From: Agapetus fuscipes
Taxonomy: Eukaryota; Arthropoda; Insecta; Trichoptera; Glossosomatidae
NCBI GenBank assembly: GCA_951799405.1
Contig: OX637351.1
Coordinates: forward strand, 9,828,251-9,892,250
Direction: 5' to 3'
DNA: 64,000 bases
Positions within the stretch are counted from its first letter, which is position 1. Each line of letters begins with the position of its first letter. Position numbers and translations under genes: made by a program. The notes under the pieces are model-generated. The model searched no databases. It was given only the letters and a program-made list of their open reading frames with translations, and was not told the DNA's origin. Below, piece after piece: positions 56,701-64,000 of the stretch.

Positions 56701-59700
56701 ATACAAAACTTTGTTTTATTCCACTGATGTGCATTTTTTATCGTATCTTCATATACCTTAGATATGTACCTTTCGTTTCTTCAATAGGTATCTAGATAAA
56801 TATATAAGAAACTGAAGAAACAGAAATATCTCTAACAAAAATTCTCATCAGTGGAATAAAACAAAGGTTTTTTATTAAGACTTCTTAAAAACTGTTTTTG
56901 TAATCAAATATTTAAAATGGAATTCCACAATGTTTCACCACAAAAATTTGAAAAATAAATATATGACACTTTACAGGTAAAATCTTACACGTATAACAAT
57001 TGAAAGGTCAATAAAATGAAATAAAAAGATCCATAAAAACTAAAATCAATGAAATACAGCAAAAATGAATTACTGAATCAACTTAGTAGAAATGCAAGCC
57101 TCTCTGTAAGACGCTGCCTGCCAAATTTGCTCGTGATTTTTGGTCAAAAAAATAAAATTTAAAAATATACATCAACTTAGGTACGCAAAGTAATTTACAA
57201 AATACAATATAATTTACAAAACCTGGAAACAAAATCAAGTATCTGCATCCGCCGTAAAAGCCTAAAAACTTAAAGTGCTTGTTGAATGTTAATGAATGTT
57301 TTGTCCGACGTTTATAAAACTGCACCAATAAAGATTTCACAGAAAACAAACCCAATATTTTTATTAATTAAAAAACACACTGTTTCAATTCACTTATTAT
57401 TATTATTATTATTATTATTTATTTTTTTCTACATCCTGTAACAATCAATGTATAATTCTTAAGTTTTGAACTACTTTTTTCTAACACATAATAAATATTT
57501 AAAGGATTTACTTCTGCATGTATTTGAAGCAAACGTAGTTTTTTTGTAGGTATAGCCCATTGAAAAAGCCTACGTTGCTTTTTCGTTAATCGGAAACAAC
57601 TTTCTTTAAAATGTGATGAGCAAATCGTGCTTGTCTTTAAAGGAAACCAGGAGGATGGTTTCCCGGTCGCATCAATCCATTGCTCCTTTATTTTTGGATT
57701 TTGTGGAAATCTAAAAAAAACAATGTTTATTTTTCACACAGCAAGTAAAAGTTTGTGTAAATAACACCTGGATGGTGAACTTTGGTGACCGATCTTTGGT
57801 AAAGTAAAATGAATTTGTTTTCATCCCAACGAAGGGCATTTTTTTTTGTGCTCCGCCAGGAATTGAACTCATAAATTTCCCATGAATGAATTGAAAGAGG
57901 TAAGAATAGGAAAAATGGAGGCAGCTCTGCAAAGCCTCTGGCCACCCCTATCGGAATGGCGACAGAGTTACAGTTACAGTCCGTATAGTTAATCACTAGA
58001 CTACGGCTTGATATTTTATTTCTTTATGAAAAATAAATAAATATAAAAGGTATCGATGTTTGGCATACACAAGCGCGTATTGCACAACACTAGTGATGCT
58101 ATGTAGAAATGTCAAAAATTCAAGACACCTAAAAGATTGAAATCGATGTAAAACGTCTAATACGTGTGGAATTGATTACTCACCGGTGAAAAGTGATGCC
58201 GTGATCCTTAAAGTTTTTATATCGACTTACATTGTTACACTTGACCACACAGCAACACGGCATTTTGATAAAAACCAAGAGCAGTTGCTAGTACAGCAGT
58301 ATAAACGTGACTGATTTGCGCAATAATACGGATTTTCAACTAAGATTTTTTTAAGCATAATTGATTTACCTAGGGAATGCCCTCATACCATATCTCCTTC
58401 TTTTTGTGATCTGTGCACAAACCGCTGTTTGGATAACTTAATTTATTCAAGCGTTTGTATAGGTGTGTGGTTTGTGGCAAGTGGCAAGCGTGTGGTGCTG
58501 ACATAACCTACATTTTGAATCAGTTGTCAACACTGGTATTTTAAAAAATGGAATAATTTTTCAAACACTGCCATTGCAATCTTTTTTCAAAATGGCTACA
58601 TTCTGCCAGTATTCAATGCATAAATAATGGAGTCAGAAAAAAAAAATTGAAAAATTTTCTTGGCCAGAAAATGACCGTCATGAACGTCAAAAACACAAAC
58701 ATGGGACAACCTTCTTTAGCAACCAATAAATATTTGTAGGTATGCCATTTCCCTAGCCCTCATTTTCTGAGTCCATTACAATTAACTCTGAATTAAGAAT
58801 TAAGTCATTTATGGATAGGATGCTTTCATATCTCTACTTAGGATGCTTTCATATCTATAAAAATCCTGTTCTTATCATTCAGTTTATATATTTCAGGTCT
58901 TTGCCGTTCCAAAGTTGAATTTGAAAAGTTCCGCAGTTCCACCAACCTAAAGAACGAACTCGCTGACCAGTTCACCCTGGTGTTGCCATACGCTGGCAGT
59001 GTGCTCCGCTGGGAAGTTCTCTTTGACTCGGCCTGCCCGTGGCTCGCACCCGACTTCAGATTTGACGACGAAGCATTCCTGAGTCAGGCCGACGCGTCTG
59101 TGCTAGAAGCAAATGTGCCGAGTCTTGCCGCATGGGACGAGAGCGATCCAGGGGCGCTCAGTCATGTCTTGACACAGTTAATGAGTCTCTACAGAAAACA
59201 TCAGGTATTATGACACATTAATTACATTGAATAGGAGCTCTAGGCTTACATGGCCCAAGGTTGACCCTGGAGAGCTATTGTCTGGGATCTGTTGTCATTG
59301 TCTATCAGAGCTGGAGCTTCTAGGTGTATTGTACATGTTTGCGCTGGGCTTGTTCAGTGTGATATTAATGACAAGCTATGAATATACATTATATTATCAA
59401 CTGACTTGAGTTCTTATTGTGAAAACTATATGAGAGTGCCATTTATTTATTCGTTATTATAATTTGAAGATTTTGAAGACAACAAACAGGTAATTATTCA
59501 CTTTGCAACACAGTTCTCACAAGTAGAGCTACCATAATATATATATATTTTAATTTTTTATAAATTTTTTAATGAATTCAAACAAAACACTGTTTATTTT
59601 CACAATAAAATTTATTTAAAAAGATTAAAATCTTTAAAACAAATTACAAACGTTTTCGGCCTAGTAGGTCATCATCATTTTATTGTGAAAATAAACAGTG

Positions 59701-62700
59701 TTTTGTTTGAATTCATTCAAAAAATTATAAAAAATTAAACAATATGAATTTTCACAGTGTTAATACACAAACAATACAAAATATATATATTTTTTTATGA
59801 ATAATGTTAAAATGATATGAAGCTTTATTTTTTGACAGATTGGAGCAAATTAGCCACTAGCGAACTGATTGTAGTTAAGTGATTATTGAGGCATTAACTT
59901 TGTAATCTTTCATCTAAACCAGGCCTGGCCAACCCGCGGCCCGCGGGCCGCATGCGGCCCGCGGCGCCTTTACGTGCGGCCCGCGGTCATGTGTGATGAA
60001 AAATAAAAAAGAAATATAATAAAAATAAAAATAGGGCGTCTATAACAGACGTAAATCTGGAAAACCAGTTAAGGTGTGTAACTTCAAATATTGAAATACC
60101 TAGATTTAGAAAAATTAAGTAAGCGAAAATAATCTCAAATCTTGCACTGAAAGGAGAAGTCCCTGATAATTGGTTTTATTTGTAATATTGTTTTGAAATG
60201 AAAAAATAAGAATTTTTTCCTCTATGAAGTTAAGGGTTAATTAACAATTTTCATTGTTAAAATATTTTTCTATTGTTGAATTTTTTTTATGTTGTTTACT
60301 ACATAAATACATTTTTTGTTGTTGGTTCAATGCGTGTTTTCTTTTCACATCTGGTTGTGGTTTCGTTTTTTTATATATTTTTTTGTTGGTAAAATGTTTG
60401 TATGTGTGGCCCTTGGGGAAATTTTAGGCCATCAATGCGGCCCGGGGTGCAATTTGGGTTGGCCAGGCCTGATCTAAACAGAAAGAAATAAAAACTACCT
60501 TGTCTGTCAATTATTTTTGCTTACAATGTAAGTAATATCAAAAACATTTTTGCTTTGGATTACCTATCAGAACTGTTTGATGTTTTTTTGTGATTTCTAC
60601 GGTGGTATACTAGTGCCCACCTTGATGTATGGAAGTGAAGCCTGGACGGTGAGTAAAAGGGAAATTAGTAAAGTCCATACAGTAGAAATGGACTATCTAA
60701 GAATTATGATTGGGAAAAAACGAAGTGACAGGGTGAGGAATGATCTTAAGAGAAGAATGTGGTGGAAGGGAAAGTGTGAAAGTGAAGATTAAAAGAAGTT
60801 TGCTAAGATGGTTCGAGCATATGGAGAGAATGAATGATGAAAGGTTGACCAAGAAAGTATATGTTGCAAGAATAGAAGGATGTCGTGGTAGAGGAGACCG
60901 AGAAAGGTATGGATGTACCAAATTTCCGAAATAGCGAATGAATGGGATATTCAGAGTCATAAAAGGAGAGCTGGTATGAAAAAGGTTATGACTCTGGATG
61001 AAATGAAAGAAGTATGTAAGGACCGAAAAAAATGGCGGCTGATCTGTAATGTAACCCAAGGCCAAGAATCAATTTTAATTTTTAAAGATGTTTTGTAGAT
61101 TTTCTAATGTTTGTTTGTTTGTATAACTGGATGTAATTAATTGCTTGTATTTCTTGACTTATAGGTTGGTATGAGGCTGACCACCCATACTGTAAAAAAT
61201 GGTTCACTTGGCCAATGTCACCCCTGTGTCAGGGAAGGTTGGCAAACGTTGTAGGTAGTGCTTATAATAATAATTTTAGGATGATTTATTTGGTAAGTGC
61301 TGTTTTTGTGTGTATCACACTTCAAGAGCCCTATGCGAGTTTGGTCGTTGCTGTAGAAAGCGCCAATTCTCAAGCAAGACCCAGTTGTTGTAAGGTTGGA
61401 TGGACCTTTTAGTGACCGGTCTTTGGTAAAGGTTTATGAATTTTTCAACTCAACGAAGAGCACATTCGAAATATAAATGGTATATTTTTTGTGCTCCGCC
61501 GGGATCCGAATCCACAACCTTCCATTTACGAGTCCGAAGTGTTGCCACTGGACTACGGACCGGTCCAAGTTCTTATTCCAGGCTTATGTTCATTTGAGGT
61601 TTGGATTTTATTTGTAAGTACACATTCAGCATGTTTAAGCGCGAACTACACGTGTTTGTTTGTGGGCATGCATTTGAGAACTTTAAATGAATAAATCCTT
61701 GCAACTTAGATTATAGATTATTAAAAAGTAAATAACAATCATTAGAAATATTTAGTTATATTGTGCCTTTTCATAATCCTTGTCCATCCTGAAGGTGCTG
61801 GTTGTAGAGGAAGGAAGAGGTGGGTCTTTAGCTGCGTCTTACAGACCACTTCAACATCTATTGTCCGCAGCCTGTCCCGCAAGGAGTTCCAGGCCGCGAG
61901 CACAGCGACACAGAAGGCATGCTCCTGAAGCAAAGCAAAGTTTAACAATGCAGTGCTGCTGGAGATTTGGTTTCCAGGATCTATTGCTGTGGTCTACGTA
62001 ATCTTGCTTCATGTGTGAGTTTGTTTGAAATCCATAGATGGCGCTTTTCAACTGACAAACTCACACATGAAAAGGCAAGATTGGTGGTTAAATAGCCCAC
62101 AGTTTTACATCAACACCAAGTATATGTCGCTCCTCCACCAACACAACACACATGTAGAGTGTTGTTCTTTTTCATTCTTATGTCCCGAGTGTACCCGAGT
62201 GTACTTTCATCGCAGTTTCATCAACATCATCTCCTTCACTTTCGCGCTGAAGAAAGCCATCGTAGACATGTTCGAAACTCCTACAGACCACAGCATCAAA
62301 TTCAGGAAAGCAAGTGGCCAGCATCATCAGCCGGCCGTGTAAGCCTAACACTCCTATTCAATGCAGTGCTGTTGTTCTTCTTCTTATTCCTCAGCCTTTC
62401 TCAGTCCACTCCTGGACACAGGCCTCCTCCAATCTTGGCTGCCGCGCTCAGTCATCCTCTGCCTGCAGTTCCCGTGATGTCATCCATTGCTTTTATTAGT
62501 AGTTATATTGATATTAACCGATTAACATTGCAGAAGTCGCTGCTGGGAGCAGACGAGAACTCTCGAGCTTTCTTTGAGTACTCCGCCCTAGTGGGGGAGT
62601 CTGACACGGCAGAGACTGACATCGAGGTCCTGGTGGGCCCCTGGGAGGCCGTCAGCTTCCTCATCAAGCTCAACATAGACTGCTCGCCCCTGCCTGGACT

Positions 62701-63656
62701 GTTCGCTGACGAGTGAGTCACTTGCTAGGGATGAGCTTTACACCGATCTGTAGTCTGGAGATTAACTCGACAAACTTGTAAACAGAAGAACGCAAGATTG
62801 ATTCCCGGCGGAATACAAAAAAAATATAATTTGATTTTCAGAATGTGCGCTTTTTGCTGGGTTGCAGAATTCATTTGCTCTTACCAAAAACTGAAGGCAA
62901 AAAGTGCGTTCAACATTGTAGCGTCTTGCTTGAGCGTGACACTTTTACAGCGACAACCATAATTATTTGACATATAGGCTCGTATAAGGCTGACCACTAA
63001 CAAATTGATCTGTATGTTCCCGACAATTATTGTAGGCAACGTGGGCATAGACTATTGCTACTCCCAAGATGCAGGACTAACCTACCTAGGGCTATGACTG
63101 TGGGGAGGGCAATAGCTATGCTCAATGAGATCTCCTCTTCAGTTGATATCTTCCACCTGAGTGAAAATCAGCTTAGACAGAGGCTTCCGTTTCTCCTAAG
63201 CTGATTTGGGTTACTTATGAATGTTTTTAATTATTGTATGTATTAGGTTTAACCTGTCATGTAGGTACTATAATGTGTGAAAATAAATCTATCTATCTAT
63301 CTACCATCAATACTGTAAAAAATGGTTCACTTTGCCAATGTCACCCCTGTTTGAGGGAAGCTCGACAAGAGTTGCCCGGCTTATGTTCATTTGAGATTTA
63401 TGTTCTAAGGACACATGCCACATGTGTTAGCTCAAACTTATACATGTCTGCTAACAAGAAGACACATAATCTTTGTAAGTTAGATTATAGATGTGTATTT
63501 ATCGTAACTTATTTGCTGAATGCTTGTTTCTAGTTTGTATGACAACCCGGGAGGAGAGTGTGCCGTGCTAGTGGTGAAGTATCCCAACCCCTCTGTGGCA
63601 GAACTCCTCATGTCTCCCCTGGTGACCAGAGCCGCAGGGGACGTCGCCCTCCCCCC
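50614..63656 (+). CDS. BABAM2: BRISC and BRCA1-A complex member 2 (BRE/BRCC45), first four coding exons
   Basis: BABAM2 is the UEV-domain scaffold of the BRISC complex, which uses BRCC36 to remove K63-linked ubiquitin. Exons are 50614-50707, 58897-59204, 62534-62712 and 63534-63656; phases 1, 0 and 2 match at each junction and all introns are GT-AG. The first UEV domain is clear: LVLPYAGSVLRWEVLFDSAC, then APDFRFDDEAFL and LAAWDESDPGALSHVLTQLM align with human HIPYAGETLKWDIIFN, PPDFIFGEDAEFL and LASWNPSNPE. SRAFFEYSALVGES and FLIKLNIDCSPLP follow, then DNPGGECAVLVVKYPNPSVA. The gene continues past 64000. Intron 1 is 8.2 kb of repeats. Confidence 0.92.
50839..51170 (+). mobile_element. SINE family A in BABAM2 intron 1
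   Basis: Complete head (GATAGCTCAGTTGGTAGAG, GGTTCGAATCCC) and body, in sense with the gene, 130 bp after the exon 1 donor. Confidence 0.87.
51745..51990 (-). pseudogene. LINE polymerase C-terminal remnant
   Basis: The minus strand encodes VLDGAPSAVRRLDVQGCGGR-type sequence followed by a GSEGTMEGSSTRQSPGGLWG stretch, as found at the C-terminal end of RTE-like LINE polymerases. Frames are interrupted. Confidence 0.4.
52165..52760 (-). mobile_element. LINE family B 3' part with RT remnant
   Basis: The minus strand encodes AVHNCILLPTLMYGSKSWTL, RSVMRWFGHIERMNEDR and, after a frameshift near 52400, GRGRPRKQWIDHINEIANEW then LDEMKEVCKDRIKW. It shares the family B 3' end but differs from family A at the protein level. 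Confidence 0.78.
53168..54122 (+). mobile_element. LINE family A 3' part: RT C-terminus plus intact 3' UTR and tail
   Basis: The open frame from 53125 to 53736 encodes KDGRMAGEFERRIMKGKCVL, LMYGSEAWTVSEREISKVHT and GCRGRGRPRKVWMDQISEIA. A frameshift near MTLDV breaks the end. The 3' UTR 53740-53883 is uninterrupted and the tail 53884-54122 complete, so this copy defines the family 3' end. Confidence 0.85.
56705..56871. mobile_element. Small MITE, ~25-bp TIRs
   Basis: AAAACTTTGTTTTATTCCAC at the left is the reverse complement of the right end (one mismatch over 25 bp). The interior is ~115 bp. Confidence 0.55.
57398..57422 (+). repeat. (TTA)n microsatellite
   Basis: Eight or so TTA/ATT units in a row. 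Confidence 0.8.
57770..58015 (-). mobile_element. SINE family B with LINE-like insert
   Basis: It carries GTGCTCCGCCAGGAATTGAA (B-box side) and, on the far side, AATCACTAGACTACGG (A-box side), so the tRNA-like head is split. Between them lies the GCCTCTGGCCACCCCTATCG repeat piece also seen at 11236 and 17765. Confidence 0.55.
58897..59204 (+). CDS. BABAM2: BABAM2 exon 2 (UEV-N)
   Basis: Acceptor TATTTCAG|GT, donor CATCAG|GTATTA. It encodes most of the first UEV domain. Confidence 0.93.
59550..59790. mobile_element. Penelope-like element remnant in BABAM2 intron 2
   Basis: Inverted arms (AATTCAAACAAAACACTG and complement) enclose AAACGTTTTCGGCC-TAGTA-GGTCATCATCA. The right end shares TTTTCACAGTGTTAATACAC with the 4.5-kb copy. 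Confidence 0.68.
59648..59684 (-). ncRNA. Hammerhead-ribozyme-like core, one-base change
   Basis: Minus strand: TGATGATGATGACCTACTAGGCC then GAAA. Stem II GACC/GGCC has one wobble-type mismatch and the leading C of CTGATGA is A here, so activity is doubtful. Confidence 0.4.
59920..60471. mobile_element. hAT non-autonomous element, 552 bp, perfect 8-bp TSD
   Basis: The ends CAGGCCTGGCCAACC and GGTTGGCCAGGCCTG are inverted. ATCTAAAC is duplicated at 59912-59919 and 60472-60479. Its GCGGCCCGCGG-rich left end contrasts with the AT-rich surroundings. Confidence 0.93.
60598..61730 (+). mobile_element. LINE family A 3' part, frameshifted, tail split by SINE B
   Basis: RT remnants LMYGSEAWTVSKREISKVHT, RSLLRWFEHMERMNDERLTK and a shifted GRGDRERYG region end at ~61065. 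The tail begins at 61146, breaks at ~61255 and resumes at ~61580 (GGCTTATGTTCATTTGAGGT) to 61730. Confidence 0.8.
61395..61575 (-). mobile_element. SINE family B
   Basis: Minus strand: head TCCGTAGTCCAGTGGCAACA (A-box side) with GGATTCGGATCCCGGCGGAG (B-box side), then a body with CATTTATATTTCGAATGTGC. This is the clearest family B head in the window. Confidence 0.65.
61748..61948 (-). pseudogene. CR1-like LINE polymerase C-terminus
   Basis: The minus strand encodes HAFCVAVLAAWNSLRDRLRT then CKTQLKTHLFLPL. The AWNSLPxxLR...FKxxLKTHLF pattern is typical of the end of CR1/L2-type polymerases. Confidence 0.55.
62160..62345 (+). other. Unidentified GC-richer segment in BABAM2 intron 2
   Basis: Plus-strand reading contains CTRVYFHRSFINIISFTFAL and ends TDHSIKFRKASGQHHQPAV with a stop. 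No family recognised; it could be a transposon relic. It is not in frame with a usable splice to BABAM2. Confidence 0.25.
62534..62712 (+). CDS. BABAM2: BABAM2 exon 3
   Basis: Acceptor ACATTGCAG|AAG, donor GACGA|GTGAGT (phase 2). It encodes KSLLGADENSRAFFEYSALV onward. Confidence 0.92.
62740..62985 (+). mobile_element. SINE-like sequence, diverged family B head
   Basis: TGTAGTCTGGAGATTAACTC and GATTGATTCCCGGCGGAATA resemble the A- and B-box sides of family B in plus orientation. Confidence 0.4.
62990..63303 (+). mobile_element. Non-LTR 3' end with (ATCT)n tail
   Basis: The sequence ends in GAAAATAAATCTATCTATCT, the tetranucleotide tail style of many LINEs. The coding part is not preserved. 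Family A tail sequence follows directly. Confidence 0.5.
63304..63495 (+). mobile_element. LINE family A 3' tail in BABAM2 intron 3
   Basis: From ACTGTAAAAAATGGTTCACT to TTTGTAAGTTAGATTATAG, plus orientation. It ends ~40 bp before the exon 4 acceptor. Confidence 0.78.
63534..63656 (+). CDS. BABAM2: BABAM2 exon 4
   Basis: Acceptor TTTCTAG|TTTG, donor CCCCC|GTGAGT (phase 2). It encodes LYDNPGGECAVLVVKYPNPS to VALPP. Confidence 0.9.
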
Positions 63657-64000
63657 GTGAGTTCCCTCTCCTGGGCAGCGCAGACTGCAGAGCCCCAATA
63701 GTGTATCATGCTCTCAAGTAGTAAACTTCATTCTGATCAACAATTCAAAACTAAATAAAGTCTGCCAACCCTCCAAAATTCTACTCGCTAGCTCGCAAAT
63801 TGCCAGGGACCTTTGTTTGGTTGCGAGTGTGCTTTTCTTTATCTGAAAGTATCATTTTGCCAGTTAATAATACCATTGATAATATTTCCATTGAAAATAA
63901 AACTGAGAAGTTTTGAAAATTGTAGGTCGCTCGATCACATGTTTAAAGGCGTTAAAAATTATAAACAGGAACAGTTCACGGGAGTTTTTTTAACCCATGC
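63657..64000 (+). other. BABAM2: BABAM2 intron 4, start
   Basis: Begins with donor GTGAGTTC. No further exon is visible before the window ends. Confidence 0.6.

Larger units (their letters stand above)
54655..58496. mobile_element. Candidate 3.8-kb TIR element in BABAM2 intron 1
   Basis: CACCACACGCTTGCCA at the left matches perfectly the reverse complement of the right end near 58480-58495. No target duplication was confirmed and no transposase ORF is visible. The interior is AT-rich with a nested MITE and SINE. Confidence 0.45.

Noticed and set aside
62025..62716. ORFs of 105 and 185 codons overlapping BABAM2 exon 3
   Set aside because: The real exon begins at the acceptor at 62534; upstream codons in that frame are intron sequence with low-complexity Phe/Leu/Ser.

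Overview
The window reads as AT-rich, transposon-saturated nuclear DNA of an insect, most likely a moth or butterfly. The evidence is short-exon spliced genes with GT-AG introns, tRNA-derived SINEs, non-LTR, copia, gypsy-like and Penelope-like retroelements, several hAT and other TIR elements, and a pair of C2H2 zinc-finger genes of a type I associate with Lepidoptera. The species assignment is inference; no search could be run.

Host genes, left to right: a complete four-exon BAG2 gene (minus, 13460-16582, 215 aa); two paralogous two-exon C2H2 zinc-finger genes (minus, 21091-23358 with 12 fingers, and 30170-32785 with 14 fingers); and the first four coding exons of BABAM2/BRE, a BRISC deubiquitinase scaffold (plus, 50614-63656, running off the right edge). 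All internal intron phases match across the junctions. I see no other host gene.

Mobile DNA fills the rest. A LINE family (A) supplies the long RT ORF at 19009-20880 and at least a dozen scattered copies of its 3' tail; one copy (6147-7366) has a textbook 5' inversion. A second LINE family (B), two SINE families, and Penelope-like remnants with hammerhead-ribozyme-like motifs also occur. A decayed copia element (34768-42552) is split by a young LTR element (36004-39573) with two 454-bp LTRs that look identical.

The standout is that young element. Its only gene is an intronless 677-aa ORF that fuses a gag-like N-terminus (SAP motif plus coiled coil) to what looks like a captured, internally deleted host DEK chromatin-protein coding region. 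It carries no reverse transcriptase or integrase, so it resembles a gag-host-gene transduction in an LTR retrotransposon.

Second in interest are two copies (23423-27269 and 44453-50489) of a TIR element with 8-bp target duplications whose interior is a tandem array of ~172-bp AT-rich monomers. Copy 2 has a 1550-bp higher-order repeat. One copy sits 57 bp upstream of a zinc-finger start codon and the other 125 bp upstream of the BABAM2 start codon, so both have landed in promoter or 5'UTR positions.
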